In this document: positions 1 to 9,283 of the stretch, piece by piece
How the letters are laid out: each line of letters starts with the position of its first letter
Numbering within the stretch: position 1 is the first letter of the stretch
Source: Leptolinea sp. HRD-7
GTDB lineage: Bacteria; Chloroflexota; Anaerolineae; Anaerolineales; Anaerolineaceae
NCBI GenBank assembly: GCA_024363285.1
Contig: AP024710.1
Location: 1,644,001-1,708,000, forward strand
Direction of reading: 5' to 3'
Length of the DNA: 64,000 nucleotides
Program-made: the position numbers and the translations under genes
The notes under the pieces: generated by a model
Database searches by the model: none
Seen by the model: the letters and a program-made list of their open reading frames with translations, nothing else
What the model was told of the DNA's origin: nothing

Positions 1-165
1 ATTGAATTCCAGATTGAACAGGAACGAGCCGAATATCAACAGGAACAGACAGCGCCCCAAAATTTCTGGTTGATTGATCCGGTGCAGCCGCTGGTACAGT
101 ATTCGCATACATCCGCCGGCTTTTTGAATCAAAAGCCCCTTTTTTACTTCAACCACCGGAACTGA
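1..165 (+). CDS. C-terminal end of a hypothetical protein cut by the window edge
   Basis: An open frame enters from the left edge in frame 1 and stops with TGA at 163-165, giving 54 residues that end in FNHRN. It begins with a short charged, Gln/Glu-rich stretch that looks helical and then has aromatic residues, as in a real protein tail. I do not recognise a family. The next gene starts 157 bases further on, after an AT-rich spacer with a likely promoter (TATAAT at 283-288), so this is probably the last gene of its transcription unit. Confidence 0.45.
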   Translation: MEFQIEQERAEYQQEQTAPQNFWLIDPVQPLVQYSHTSAGFLNQKPLFYFNHRN

Positions 166-322
166 ATCAAAGTTGGATAACAATCATCCACCACCGGTAC
201 TCTAAATGGATTTATTGCGCAAATTCCATTCCCTGTAATTATTATATACACCTGTACTATTCGTACAATCGGTTATTTGATGTATAATAATACAAATTAA
301 CTCTTATATATCAGGAATAGAA

Positions 323-511
323 ATGTTAGAAAAAACACCCATATGTCTGGTTTGTCAATCCGATCAAGATCAGGTTCCACTGATCCAACTGACGTATCGC
401 GGAGATACCTACCATGTATGCCCGGAGCATTTACCGGTTTTCATCCACTCTCCGCAAAAATTGGTCGGAATATTGCCCGGCGCGGAAAATTTAAAAGCCC
501 ATCAGCATTAA
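323..511 (+). CDS. Small cysteine/histidine zinc-binding-like protein, 62 aa
   Basis: This short protein carries CLVC near residue 8 and C-x-x-H (CPEH) near residue 33, spaced like a small treble-clef or ribbon zinc site. The end is acidic to neutral, with a PGAENL motif. It has no signal peptide or membrane segment, so it is probably cytoplasmic. A TATAAT box at 283-288 and AGGAATAG just before the ATG support expression, and a strong hairpin terminator follows directly. The function is unknown. The metal site is inferred from the Cys/His pattern only. Confidence 0.6.
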   Translation: MLEKTPICLVCQSDQDQVPLIQLTYRGDTYHVCPEHLPVFIHSPQKLVGILPGAENLKAHQH

Positions 512-518
512 TACAAAA

Positions 519-550
519 AATTGCCCGGTATTTGGCCGGGCAATTCTTTT
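519..550. terminator. Bidirectional intrinsic terminator
   Basis: The arms ATTGCCCGG (520-528) and CCGGGCAAT (536-544) form a 9-bp stem with a 7-nt loop. T-runs follow on the plus strand and an A-run precedes on the left, so the hairpin can end both the small zinc-protein gene and the minus-strand DhaL-like/LysM operon. Confidence 0.75.
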
Positions 551-563
551 ATCGATGTTTTAG

Positions 564-1304
564 TTATTTCTGGCTTAACAGGGCGCTGAGACCCTGCATC
601 AGAGTTCCGGCCACCAGCTTTCCGGATTCTGCCCGGTATCCGCTGCCAGCCTGAGAACCGGCTACCACGGCATCCAGCAGTGACGACATGGTGTCTTGCC
701 CCTGGTTCTGAGATTGAACAAATTCCAATCCGGCGGCCAGAATGTTCTCCAATCCGATCCCACCGGTGCCTGAAGCAGAAGGTTGGGCCGGTTGCGCCGG
801 CTGCCCACCGCTCATCAAACTACCCAGAAGGGAGGAGAGAGCATCGGCAGAGGTATTTCCGGACGATGATTGCCCCGCTCCGGAACCACCCAGAAGACTG
901 CCCAGCAGATCGGCCATCGGGTCACCGGACGAAGCCGGTTTGCCTGTCTGCCCGCCAATAGAAGAACCCAGCAGGGCGGTAATCAATTGCATGGCGTTGT
1001 CACTGGTAATGTTCTGCCCCTGCAGCGCTTCGGCCGCTCGAGCCAGTCCATCAGCATACACCGTACCGCTGCCCGTCTGGCAATTTTGCCGTACTTGCTC
1101 CGCCGCGTATTCCAATTGAGCAGAGGGCGCGGCTTTTGGTTTGTCTTCCATCGCGCTGGCGATCGTGTTGAATACGTTGACCATATTTGTGCCATGGTCA
1201 TTGTTCTTCGTATCTGCCTGGTTCAGCGCGGATTGATTCTTTGCCAACTCAGAGGCCACTGTGCCAAAAAGTTTGGCCAGATTTACTTTTGATGTTTTTG
1301 CCAT
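564..1304 (-). CDS. DhaL/DAK2-like protein with a Gly/Ser/Gln-rich insertion, 246 aa
   Basis: The N-terminal part (about 1-110) matches the pattern of the DhaL domain of dihydroxyacetone kinases: a DHGTNM motif near residue 37, then a GSGTVYADGLARAA stretch like the GGASGPLYG...RAA segment. The C-terminal 45 residues (AGSGYRAESGKLVAGTLMQG) resemble the end of DhaL. Between them is about 90 residues of Gly, Ser, Gln and Pro. DhaL uses three aspartates to hold Mg-ADP; here the GDGDHG motif has become NNDHG, so nucleotide binding is doubtful. It is co-transcribed with the LysM gene 11 bases upstream. The relation to DhaL is an inference from motif order; a structural or adaptor role is possible. 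Confidence 0.7.
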   Translation of the reverse strand: MAKTSKVNLAKLFGTVASELAKNQSALNQADTKNNDHGTNMVNVFNTIASAMEDKPKAAPSAQLEYAAEQVRQNCQTGSGTVYADGLARAAEALQGQNITSDNAMQLITALLGSSIGGQTGKPASSGDPMADLLGSLLGGSGAGQSSSGNTSADALSSLLGSLMSGGQPAQPAQPSASGTGGIGLENILAAGLEFVQSQNQGQDTMSSLLDAVVAGSQAGSGYRAESGKLVAGTLMQGLSALLSQK

Positions 1305-1315
1305 ATCAATTCCGA

Positions 1316-1789
1316 TTAAGCTTTGGGGATTTTTAGTTCCTGACCGGCTTTGATCATGCCGGGATTGTCGCCGATGACGGCTTTGTTGGCTTCATAGATT
1401 TTCATCCAGCTCTCACGGGTTGAGCTTTTGTAATATTTCAACGCGATTCCGCTCAGTGTTTCACCGGCAACAACTGTATGGGTAGTGAGAATGGCATCAG
1501 CGGCCGCTTTCGCCTTGGCTTCGGCTTGAGCTTTTTGATAGGCTTCATTTGCCATAGCGGCTTCTGCTTCTTTGCGCTTCTTTTCAGCTTCGTCTGCTTT
1601 GGCTTTCTGGTAAGCTTCGTTGGCCATAGCTTCCGCTTTGGCTTTGGCTTCCGCGGCCGCTTTCGCTTCGGCTTCCGCTTTGGCTTTGGCTTCCGCTTCG
1701 GCTTTCGCGGCGGCGGCGGCTTTTTCGTCGCGGTCGGTCAACAAATCTATAGCCTGGTCTAAAATGTTTTTCTTCTGTTCAGGTGACAT
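1316..1789 (-). CDS. LysM protein with a long Ala/Lys/Glu helix, 157 aa
   Basis: Residues about 25-110 are almost entirely Ala, Lys and Glu and should form a long charged helix. A C-terminal LysM domain (about 112-157) follows, with the typical VVAGETLSGIA start and an IKAGQELKIP ending. LysM binds peptidoglycan or chitin-like sugars, but no signal peptide is visible, so the protein may act in the cytoplasm like YgaU/BON-LysM proteins. I chose ATG 1789 over TTG 1810 because GGAAAAGGAAGGG lies just upstream of it. It heads a two-gene operon with the DhaL-like gene. The repeat AMANEAYQKA occurs twice inside the helix, which suggests internal duplication. Confidence 0.8.
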   Translation of the reverse strand: MSPEQKKNILDQAIDLLTDRDEKAAAAAKAEAEAKAKAEAEAKAAAEAKAKAEAMANEAYQKAKADEAEKKRKEAEAAMANEAYQKAQAEAKAKAAADAILTTHTVVAGETLSGIALKYYKSSTRESWMKIYEANKAVIGDNPGMIKAGQELKIPKA

Positions 1790-1889
1790 GAGATTCCCTT
1801 CCTTTTCCAAATAATTGTTTTTTCATTATATAGTCGATTCAAAGAAAAACCAAATTATCAGGTATAAGCCTCCGGTTTATAATCAATGC

Positions 1890-2735
1890 ATGAAAATTAA
1901 TGGGAAAAATGTCACACAGCTTCTATTGTTTTTTTTCCTGGCATCATGTTCCAGTTTTTCAACGGCAACATCCTCCAGCGCTTTTCCCGATACTTCTGTT
2001 TCTGCCACTCTGACACCCATTCCGCTGCCATCACCGACTTATACTCTCCCACCGACCGCCGATCCATCCACTTTCCCGGTGAACTGTCTTAATATTGAGA
2101 TGGCTAATGGGATCGTTGAAGGATGGCTGCAACGTGCGGGATACCCGACATTGAAATCTGCCTGGGAAGCTTTCAAAGAAACATACGGAGAAGAAGTTCT
2201 AACTTCTTCCACCACAGATTACAACGACCAGTACGCGCTGGGTGTAACATGGCAGAAGATGCTCTTTGTGGGAGAATACCCGTTCCAGATCAACTTACCG
2301 GATCGAAAGGGGATCGGTTACTGCTCCGTTCTCATTTATCAGGGAGGGGTTGGTCCGGAAGTAAGCCTTGGGATCACAGACGCGGCATTGAACGGTGAGT
2401 GGAGTGGTTTCGCCTCCGGGCTTGTCACAACCGAAGAAGGTACGCGGCAATTTTTGGCCGATAGAATTGGCAAGGCGGTAACCGTCCGATATATGGTGGC
2501 GCGAACTCCCGAAGACAACGGGTTTGTCAGGCCCGGCTTTTTCAGCCCGATAATGCAGCACCTTTGGACAGACAGTTATTACACCCGCATACCCAATGAG
2601 TTAAATATCCTTCAGGGAATGGTTGGTCAACCTCTGGGGCCAAGCATCCTGGAAATGATGGGAATCGCGGGCGCGTTACAAGGGTATGGTGTGTTTTTGG
2701 AATATATTGTAGACGCTATTCCGGAACACCTTTAA
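1890..2735 (+). CDS. Hypothetical lipoprotein, 281 aa
   Basis: The chosen start gives MKINGKNVTQLLLFFFLASC, a classic lipoprotein signal with lipobox LASC. The frame could open at 1815, but that would place 25 polar residues before the signal. A Thr/Ser/Pro linker (about 22-60) is followed by a folded domain of about 220 residues with aromatic residues and two Cys. I recognise no catalytic motif. It should sit on the outside of the membrane. The gene is divergent from the LysM operon, with an AT-rich shared upstream region, and the HIT gene follows after 80 bases. Confidence 0.7.
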   Translation: MKINGKNVTQLLLFFFLASCSSFSTATSSSAFPDTSVSATLTPIPLPSPTYTLPPTADPSTFPVNCLNIEMANGIVEGWLQRAGYPTLKSAWEAFKETYGEEVLTSSTTDYNDQYALGVTWQKMLFVGEYPFQINLPDRKGIGYCSVLIYQGGVGPEVSLGITDAALNGEWSGFASGLVTTEEGTRQFLADRIGKAVTVRYMVARTPEDNGFVRPGFFSPIMQHLWTDSYYTRIPNELNILQGMVGQPLGPSILEMMGIAGALQGYGVFLEYIVDAIPEHL

Positions 2736-2815
2736 TTTTTTTCGAAGGGTAATCCAGTGTTTTATCCGTTTGGGTACCGGCCAGAAATGTCAGTTATGTT
2801 AAAATAACCGGAACG

Positions 2816-3304
2816 ATGAATCACATCTGGTCACCCTGGAGAATGAGTTACATTATGAACCACGAGCACAAAGATGGCTGCATCTTTTGTGATGCGTTAA
2901 AACACGCCGATGGGGTAGAAAATCTGGTTGCTTATCGCGGAAAGCGCTCATTTATTATATTAAACCGGTACCCGTATACCAGTGGGCATTTGATGGTAGT
3001 ACCCAATGATCATCAACCTTCCATGGAATTTCTGGATGATGATACCCGCAGTGAGATAATGATGCTATTGAACCTGTCGATAAAAATATTGCGCGCGGTC
3101 TATTCACCGGAAGGTTTTAATATTGGCTCTAACATTGGTGATGTAGCCGGGGCAGGGGTGGCAAGCCATACGCATTTTCATGTAGTTCCCCGATGGGGTG
3201 GTGACACGAATTTCATCACAACAACAGGCAATGCCCGGGTGATCCCTGAAGAATTAAGTCAAACATACGAACGTATCTGTAAAGCGTTGGCAGGAATGGT
3301 TTAA
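2816..3304 (+). CDS. HIT-family nucleotide hydrolase/phosphorylase, 162 aa
   Basis: The HIT motif H-x-H-x-H is present at His118-Thr-His120-Phe-His122, followed by VVPRW as in the AP4A phosphorylase/FHIT branch. An N-terminal C22-x-x-C25 pair and the opening NHIWSPWRM are typical of bacterial diadenosine tetraphosphate phosphorylases such as Rv2613c of Mycobacterium tuberculosis. Members cleave dinucleoside polyphosphates or nucleotide conjugates in the cytoplasm. The length is normal for the family. It looks monocistronic and is closed by a strong terminator 61 bases downstream. The exact substrate cannot be told from sequence. Confidence 0.9.
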   Translation: MNHIWSPWRMSYIMNHEHKDGCIFCDALKHADGVENLVAYRGKRSFIILNRYPYTSGHLMVVPNDHQPSMEFLDDDTRSEIMMLLNLSIKILRAVYSPEGFNIGSNIGDVAGAGVASHTHFHVVPRWGGDTNFITTTGNARVIPEELSQTYERICKALAGMV

Positions 3305-3364
3305 CCTCTTCGTGAATATAAAAATTTCTACTCGAAAACGCAGAATGTTGAAAAATGAACAGAA

Positions 3365-3398
3365 AAAATCGGGCTGACTTTTGGACCAGCCCGATTTT
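3365..3398. terminator. Bidirectional intrinsic terminator
   Basis: The arms AAAATCGGGCTG (3365-3376) and CAGCCCGATTTT (3387-3398) pair perfectly over 12 bp around a 10-nt loop. A-rich and T-rich ends let it serve both the HIT gene and the convergent CDGSH gene, whose stop lies at 3401-3403. Confidence 0.85.
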
Positions 3399-3400
3399 AC

Positions 3401-4120
3401 TTATGATATTTTTGTGTGATTCAGTGACCGGTGAATTCCATCACACAGCGGTTTGATGCTTGACTCACCACAGGAGCACAGGGTTACCCGGTTGCGGATC
3501 TCGAACGGCTGGCCGTCTGCCCGCTCGATAGGGATATTGCCCGTCACCCAGTACGATGCGCGAACCGCGCCATCACTGGTGATCTCGGTAGTCACCGCGA
3601 TCTGTTCTGGCAGGTCTGGTTCGATATCAGGCTCGTTTTCAGACATGGAATACGTATACGCGCCGCTCGGGCAACGTTCTACCATGGCGATGATTTCAGC
3701 GCGTACTCTGGGTTCTACGGTATCCGGCATCATTTTTTTGATGTTTGTCAGCCGGTTTCCGCAAAAACCTGAATTCATGCAAAGCGTATTATCCAACTTT
3801 ACTACCAATCCGGTTCCACCAGCGAGAATCTGCTTACGTTCTTCAAATGTATCGGTGGGTGCCGTTTCGGTACCGTCAAAACCGATTAGGCCGTGAGTAC
3901 AGTCACAAAACGGAAAATCATGTGACTGACCGCAACGACATAAATAATACACATCTTCTGTGGGAATGCGATTTTCGGTTTTCCAGGTTAGCGGTTCGCC
4001 ATATTCTGATACCACCTGTGATTTCATAACCAACGGAATACCGCCTTCTACGCGGTATGGGCCGTCATCTTCTACAACGATACGTTTTCGTGTTTCCTGT
4101 TTTTTACCGGAATGTTCCAT
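3401..4120 (-). CDS. CDGSH iron-sulfur protein with a central ferredoxin-like segment, 239 aa
   Basis: Two CDGSH-type sites are visible: CRCGQSHDFPFCDCTH at about 60-75 and CSCGESSIKPLCDGIH near residue 213. Such C-x-C-x(n)-P-x-C-D-x-x-H sites hold a 2Fe-2S cluster with one His ligand. Between them a CMNSGFCGN...CPSGAYTY stretch resembles the divergent 4Fe-4S domain found in proteins like YjdI. The protein may therefore carry three clusters and work in electron transfer or cluster delivery. The first site has CDC where CDG is usual. It lies 16 bases after an aldo/keto reductase in the same direction and probably shares its transcript. The electron partner is unknown. Confidence 0.85.
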   Translation of the reverse strand: MEHSGKKQETRKRIVVEDDGPYRVEGGIPLVMKSQVVSEYGEPLTWKTENRIPTEDVYYLCRCGQSHDFPFCDCTHGLIGFDGTETAPTDTFEERKQILAGGTGLVVKLDNTLCMNSGFCGNRLTNIKKMMPDTVEPRVRAEIIAMVERCPSGAYTYSMSENEPDIEPDLPEQIAVTTEITSDGAVRASYWVTGNIPIERADGQPFEIRNRVTLCSCGESSIKPLCDGIHRSLNHTKIS

Positions 4121-4136
4121 TTTTTCTCTGTTTGTT

Positions 4137-5114
4137 TTAGCCCAGAATATCTCCGCCGGAAATGATCACTTCGATTTTTTGCATGACTTCCGGTGTGAGT
4201 TTTTCCACTACATTTAAGGCTTTCAAGTTTTCCTGTACCTGTCCAACCCGGCTTGCACCGGTAATTACTGTACTGACATTCGGATTTTTTAAGCACCATG
4301 CCAGAGCCATTTGTGCCATGGTTGTGCCCAGATCGGCTGCGATTCCCTGCAATTGTCTCACCTTCGCGATGGCGTTCTGGTTGGTCAAATGGTCTTTTAG
4401 CCACTCATACCCGGGCAGATCGCCTCGTGAACCTTCGGGAATGCCGTTATTATACTTTCCCGTCAATAATCCGGATGCCAAGGGGCTCCAGGTAGTGGCA
4501 CCATAACCATAATCCGTGAAAAGACGGGCATATTCCACCTCAACCCGGCGGCGTACAAACATGTTGTACTGCGGCTGTTCCATAACCGGTTTGTGGAGAT
4601 GATGCCGTTCAGCAATTTCAATCGCGGCAATAATTTCCGCCGCCGACCATTCGGACGTTCCCCAGTACAACGCTTTGCCCCATTCAATGATGTTATGCAT
4701 TGCCCAAACCGTTTCTTCAATGGGCGTGGTGGGATCTGGCCGGTGACAGAAGATCAGATCAACATATTCGAGGTCCAAACGCTTTAACGAGCCGTTGATA
4801 CCTTCAATTAAATATTTCCGATTCAGTGTGTTCTTTTCATTGGGGGAATCATTGATACCCCAGAAGAACTTAGTCGAAATAAGAAAACTGCCCCTTCGCC
4901 AGCCGAGTTTCTTTAACGCGGCGCCCATCACCTCTTCTGACAATCCTGCCGCGTAATTCTCCGCGTTGTCAAAGAAGTTAACGCCAGTATCATACGCGGC
5001 TGCCATAGCCTCTACGGCTGCGTCGACACCTACCTGGTTGTGAAAAGTAACCCATGAACCTAACGATAATTCGCTAATCTTGATTCCAGAACGTCCAAGA
5101 TGACGATAGTTCAT
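4137..5114 (-). CDS. Aldo/keto reductase, Kv-beta-like subgroup, 325 aa
   Basis: This is a full-length NADPH-dependent aldo/keto reductase. The catalytic tetrad is present as Asp49 (FFDNAENY), Tyr54, Lys82 (STKFFWG) and His124 (FCHRPD). The opening [18 protein letters not shown] and the VITGASR segment near the end match the Kv-beta/YghZ branch. It reduces carbonyls of small molecules in the cytoplasm; the substrate is not predictable. It is the first gene of a likely two-gene unit with the CDGSH protein. The ATG follows ACCTCC on the plus strand (GGAGGT on the coding strand), a strong ribosome site. Confidence 0.93.
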   Translation of the reverse strand: MNYRHLGRSGIKISELSLGSWVTFHNQVGVDAAVEAMAAAYDTGVNFFDNAENYAAGLSEEVMGAALKKLGWRRGSFLISTKFFWGINDSPNEKNTLNRKYLIEGINGSLKRLDLEYVDLIFCHRPDPTTPIEETVWAMHNIIEWGKALYWGTSEWSAAEIIAAIEIAERHHLHKPVMEQPQYNMFVRRRVEVEYARLFTDYGYGATTWSPLASGLLTGKYNNGIPEGSRGDLPGYEWLKDHLTNQNAIAKVRQLQGIAADLGTTMAQMALAWCLKNPNVSTVITGASRVGQVQENLKALNVVEKLTPEVMQKIEVIISGGDILG

Positions 5115-5338
5115 ATTTTTACCTCCTGACGGGTAATTCGTTTAAAAATTGTATCATTTTACGGTTTTTGTTTGTCCGACTATATAATGACATAATTCGT
5201 CAAGGTATTTATCAGTTTCGTTGAACATTAGAGTAAAATTAATCTTTGTCTGATCATTTATTTTTATTTTCCGGGTTCTTTCATTCTATTGTTCTAATTA
5301 CGCAAAAAATCTGAAATACAAACAGGGGAGTGATTTCT

Positions 5339-7381
5339 TTGATTGCCTGGAATTTCAACCCATACTCGATTGCTTTACTGCTCACTGGAACAATATCTTT
5401 TGTTCTCGCTGTTATGTTGTTTTTGCGATGGAGGAACAGAGAGTGTTTGCTCCTGGGTTTTGCCATGCTTTGCATTTCTGAATGGAGTTTTTTCCTGGGG
5501 CTAGAAAGCGCTGTCGAGGTTCAAGAATTAAAAATATTGTTCACTCAGCTCAGTTATTTTGGGGTAGTTAATTGTCTTCCATTTGTTCTGATATTTGTTT
5601 TGCATTATTTTGACAACCGAATAAAGCTGAAACTTTTGAGCAAGTTTTCGTTATGGATTATTCCAGTATTAGTTTTTTTTCTGGTCATAACGAACAATTC
5701 TCATCATTTGATCTGGTCCGCGTTTATCACCCCGCCGGATGCCGCATATCAAACCCTGGTCTATCTTCGTGGTCCGCTATACTGGCTTCATGTATCTTAC
5801 AGTTATGTGATCGTTGTTGGGATAATGGTTATTTTGTGGAATAAATACCGACAATCCCGGTTCGCCATTTACCGAAACCAGGCTCTCATAGTTTTTCTGG
5901 CTTTTTTGCCGCCCATTTTCTGCAATTTTCTCTACTTGCTCCGTTTACCGGGTATTAAATATCTTGATCTGACACCTTTTGGCTTTTTTTATACCGGTGT
6001 CCTTCTCTTTATCGGTTTGAGTAAATTCAGCCTTCTTGAAATCGCGCCTGTAGCCCGAGAATTGCTGTTCGATGATCTACTGGATGGGATTCTGGTAATC
6101 GATGATTCAAAAAGACTGGTGGATATAAACAAAGCTGGACGAAGTTTTCTTCAATACCCGGACGATAACTGGATGGGCGTTTCTATTTCAGAAGGGGTGG
6201 TCAATATTCCAGGGTTGTTAGAAAAATTGAATCCGAAAAAGGCTTTTTCATATGAAGCAACACTGGAGGATAGCCAAACAATTGAAATAGACGGCCGGGC
6301 TATCCAGGCAGACGGGAACAGATTTGCGGGTTGGATGATCACCCTGCGCGATATTTCTTTCCGTAAAGAACTCCAACGCTATGAAATTGAGCGCCGGCAA
6401 TTTGCCGAAGCACTGCGTGATGTTTCACTGGCGATCAACAGCTCACTCAATTTAACAGAGGTGCTTGAACGCATCCTTTCCAGTGTATTTCAACTTTTTC
6501 CCTGCAACATGGCGAATATAGCCTTGATCGAAGATGGAATCGCTCATGTCGAAGTTTTCCATGGGTATATCAGTCAAGAAGAGCAAGAATGGGTGCGGAC
6601 AGCCACATTTAAGGTGGAAGATATTTACAATCTTAAAATGATGCGCGATACCGGCAAACCTATGTTTATCGCAGATACCCGGAAAGTGGATTATTTTCTC
6701 AACCCGAATGTGTTCAGTTATATGGGCGCGCCGATCAAGGTTAAAAATAAAGTGATCGGCTTCTTAAATCTGGATTCTGATAAGACCAATTCGTTTCAAT
6801 CTGAAGAAGAATGCGACCGGTTAAAAGCGTTTGCCGATCTGGCTGGCATTGCCATTGATAATGCCCGTCTGTACCAGAAGATGGCGGAAAACGCGATCAT
6901 GGATTCACTGACGGGTATCAATAACCGGCGAAACTTGCTTTCGATCGCAGAGAAGGAATTTGAACGATCTCGCCGTTACAATACCCCCATTTCCATCATT
7001 ATGCTGGATCTTGATAACTTCAAATTAATTAACGATACCCGCGGCCATCAGGCCGGTGACATGGTACTGGCCGATGTGGGGAAAACCCTTTCCACATTTA
7101 TCCGCAAGATCGATACAGCCGGCCGATATGGCGGAGATGAGTTCTGTATCATTCTCCCAGGTACAGGATTGGATGATGCCCGGGCGGCAGCCATCCGGCT
7201 GCTGGATGAATTCCACAGAGTAAAAGCCCCGAAAGTTAATAAAATTGATCACCTGCAGGCAAGTATGGGGGTTGCCTGTAAAAATGAAAACACGGAGACC
7301 CTGGAAGAATTACTGGCCAAAGCCGATCAGGCACTTTACAAAGCTAAAAATCTTGGCCGCAACCGGGTTGAAACTGCTTGA
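5339..7381 (+). CDS. 7TM-PAS-GAF-GGDEF diguanylate cyclase, about 680 aa
   Basis: The first 225 residues form about seven hydrophobic helices, like the histidine-kinase N-terminal 7TM domain. A PAS domain (about 240-350), a GAF domain (about 365-520) and a C-terminal GGDEF domain (about 525-680) follow. The active-site loop reads RYGGDEF, so it should make cyclic di-GMP from GTP. No RxxD inhibitory site is obvious five residues before the motif. GTG at 5330 overlaps the ribosome site AGGGGAG, so TTG at 5339, eight bases behind it, is the more likely start. The gene is single and ends against the convergent HAD gene. The signal it senses is unknown. Confidence 0.9.
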   Translation: MIAWNFNPYSIALLLTGTISFVLAVMLFLRWRNRECLLLGFAMLCISEWSFFLGLESAVEVQELKILFTQLSYFGVVNCLPFVLIFVLHYFDNRIKLKLLSKFSLWIIPVLVFFLVITNNSHHLIWSAFITPPDAAYQTLVYLRGPLYWLHVSYSYVIVVGIMVILWNKYRQSRFAIYRNQALIVFLAFLPPIFCNFLYLLRLPGIKYLDLTPFGFFYTGVLLFIGLSKFSLLEIAPVARELLFDDLLDGILVIDDSKRLVDINKAGRSFLQYPDDNWMGVSISEGVVNIPGLLEKLNPKKAFSYEATLEDSQTIEIDGRAIQADGNRFAGWMITLRDISFRKELQRYEIERRQFAEALRDVSLAINSSLNLTEVLERILSSVFQLFPCNMANIALIEDGIAHVEVFHGYISQEEQEWVRTATFKVEDIYNLKMMRDTGKPMFIADTRKVDYFLNPNVFSYMGAPIKVKNKVIGFLNLDSDKTNSFQSEEECDRLKAFADLAGIAIDNARLYQKMAENAIMDSLTGINNRRNLLSIAEKEFERSRRYNTPISIIMLDLDNFKLINDTRGHQAGDMVLADVGKTLSTFIRKIDTAGRYGGDEFCIILPGTGLDDARAAAIRLLDEFHRVKAPKVNKIDHLQASMGVACKNENTETLEELLAKADQALYKAKNLGRNRVETA

Positions 7382-8011
7382 TCAGGCGCCAGTTAAAACT
7401 GAACCAATCTCGCTGACACTATAAAAAATATGGTCGGGATTCCGGGATTCAAATACTTCCGGATCATTAAATCCCCATGTGACCGCCCCGAAAGCGATGT
7501 CCATTTTCTTTGAGGCTTCCATATCACGGATCTCATCTCCGATACTGATCACTTCTGCCGGATCTACATTAAATTTTTTTAGTACCCGTTGAAAACGTTT
7601 CTTCTTACCCAATAACGCGCTGCCACATTCAAAGTGACTGAATAATGCCGCGTTCTCACCCAACACGCGAATAACATTCTCGTAAGAATTGGAACTGACA
7701 ACAACAAGTATCATTCCCAGACTGGCAAGGTCCTGGATTAATGCGTCCATACCTTCAAAGAGGGAGATTTTGTTGATATTTTGTGACATCTGATGATTTA
7801 CATTGCGGCCAATCAATGGCAAACGCCACATCGGGAAATGGAAATATTTCAATAATTCTGAAGTAGACATCTTGCGCAATTCGCGCAATTGTTCCGGAGA
7901 GACTCGCTCGCGATGATATTTATCTGCCAATTCGTCAAGAATGCTCAGAAAGAATGGGAATGAATTGGCCAGAGTGCCGTCAAAATCAAAAATGGCAACT
8001 TTATATTTCAT
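7382..8011 (-). CDS. HAD-superfamily phosphatase, 209 aa
   Basis: HAD motif I is FDFDGTL with nucleophile Asp9 and acid Asp11. Motif II is VVVSSNS, a Lys-rich segment gives motif III, and motif IV is ISIGDEIRDMEA. A helical cap follows motif I, as in phosphoglycolate phosphatase-like enzymes (C1 cap). The start at 8011 gives MKYKVAIFDF, the usual distance of motif I from the N-terminus; the longer frame to 8068 adds 19 unrelated residues. It probably dephosphorylates a small phosphate ester in the cytoplasm. Its stop directly abuts that of the diguanylate cyclase on the other strand. Confidence 0.88.
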   Translation of the reverse strand: MKYKVAIFDFDGTLANSFPFFLSILDELADKYHRERVSPEQLRELRKMSTSELLKYFHFPMWRLPLIGRNVNHQMSQNINKISLFEGMDALIQDLASLGMILVVVSSNSYENVIRVLGENAALFSHFECGSALLGKKKRFQRVLKKFNVDPAEVISIGDEIRDMEASKKMDIAFGAVTWGFNDPEVFESRNPDHIFYSVSEIGSVLTGA

Positions 8012-8144
8012 GGCGTTGTATGATTGATGGTTGGATATTCCGGGTTTTTGTTTTAGAATCAATTTCATTAAAAGATTTTATCAGAAACAATCCAGATAAC
8101 CTGTAAAAAACCATTTAAAGAATTGTTAAGATTCGGGAGAAATC

Positions 8145-9185
8145 ATGAAAGCTGCCGTTTTTGAAAAATTTGGTCAACCTATCCATGTGCAAAATGTTCC
8201 TGATCCAACACCAACCGATGATGGCGTGGTCATAAAAGTGATGGCCACCGGCCTGTGCCGTAGTGACTGGCATGCCTGGATGGGGCACGATACCGATGTG
8301 GTTCTTCCTCACGTACCAGGGCACGAATTGGCCGGTGAAGTGGTTTCTGCAGGTAAAAATGTACGCAACTGGAAGAGCGGCGATAGGGTGACGCTGCCAT
8401 TTGTGTGCGCGTGCGGTGTTTGCCCGCAGTGCCAGTCTGGCAATCAGCAGGTGTGCGACCACCAATTTCAGCCGGGGTTCACCCACTGGGGTTCCTTCGC
8501 AGAATATGTGGCCATCGGCCGCGCTGACGGCAACCTTGTGCGTCTGCCCGAATCAATGGATTATGTGACCGCGGCCAGCCTGGGCTGTCGGTTTGTCACC
8601 TCATTCCGTGCCGTGGTGGAACAGGGTAAAGTGGCGGCCGGGCAATGGGTGGCGGTTCATGGCTGCGGTGGTGTAGGTCTTTCTGCCATTATGATCGCCA
8701 GCGCGGCTGGCGCGAGCGTGGTAGCCATTGATATCTCTGATGACAAATTAGCGCTCGCCAAAACCCTGGGCGCTACCGCGGTGATCAATTCAAAGAACGT
8801 GCCTGACGTGGTAGCTGCCGTAATGGATATCACAAAGGGCGGCGCGCACGTATCACTGGATGCGCTGGGTAACCCGACAACCTGCTTTAACTCCATAGCC
8901 AATCTGCGCAAACGCGGCAAGCATATCCAGGTCGGTTTAATGCTCGGCGGGCAGAATCATCCGCCTGTTCCAATGGATAAAGTGATCGGCCGTGAACTGG
9001 AGATTTACGGAAGTCACGGTATTCAGGCTTACAAATACCCGCAGTTGTTCGAAATGATCGAAACGGGTAAGGTTGACCCCGGCAAGCTGATAGGCCAGAG
9101 AGTTACTCTGGAAGAGGGAGCCAAATTCTTAATGGAAATGGATAATTTCCCGGGAACCGGTGTGATAGTGATCGACCGGTTCTAG
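8145..9185 (+). CDS. Zinc-dependent alcohol dehydrogenase, 346 aa
   Basis: Medium-chain dehydrogenase/reductase. Catalytic zinc ligands are Cys38 ([10 protein letters not shown]) and His60-Glu61 (PGHELAGEV). The structural zinc site is the cluster Cys90, Cys93, Cys96 and Cys104. The Rossmann motif GCGGVG follows near residue 175. The length is standard. It oxidises or reduces an alcohol/aldehyde pair with NAD(P); the substrate is open. ATG follows GGGAGAAATC, and a terminator stands behind the gene, so it is probably monocistronic. The gene is divergent from the HAD gene. Confidence 0.93.
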   Translation: MKAAVFEKFGQPIHVQNVPDPTPTDDGVVIKVMATGLCRSDWHAWMGHDTDVVLPHVPGHELAGEVVSAGKNVRNWKSGDRVTLPFVCACGVCPQCQSGNQQVCDHQFQPGFTHWGSFAEYVAIGRADGNLVRLPESMDYVTAASLGCRFVTSFRAVVEQGKVAAGQWVAVHGCGGVGLSAIMIASAAGASVVAIDISDDKLALAKTLGATAVINSKNVPDVVAAVMDITKGGAHVSLDALGNPTTCFNSIANLRKRGKHIQVGLMLGGQNHPPVPMDKVIGRELEIYGSHGIQAYKYPQLFEMIETGKVDPGKLIGQRVTLEEGAKFLMEMDNFPGTGVIVIDRF

Positions 9186-9236
9186 AAGGTTTTCGCCCCG
9201 TCACCTCTGACAATAAAAAAGGAACGTTCACACATA

Positions 9237-9276
9237 AGACCCTTAGGGTTTTTAAACCTTAAGGGTCTGTTTTTTT
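9237..9276 (+). terminator. Intrinsic terminator after the alcohol dehydrogenase gene
   Basis: A 15-bp stem is formed by 9237-9251 and 9254-9268 with one G-U wobble and a very short loop, followed by a run of T to 9276. The sequence (AGACCCTTAGGGTTT and its complement) is very regular, so it may also be a copy of a dispersed palindrome. Confidence 0.85.
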
Positions 9277-9283
9277 ACCCGGA

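Noticed and set aside
1478..1762. Phe/Gly-rich frame opposite the LysM gene
   Set aside because: It is the antisense of the Ala/Lys/Glu helix; low-complexity shadow.
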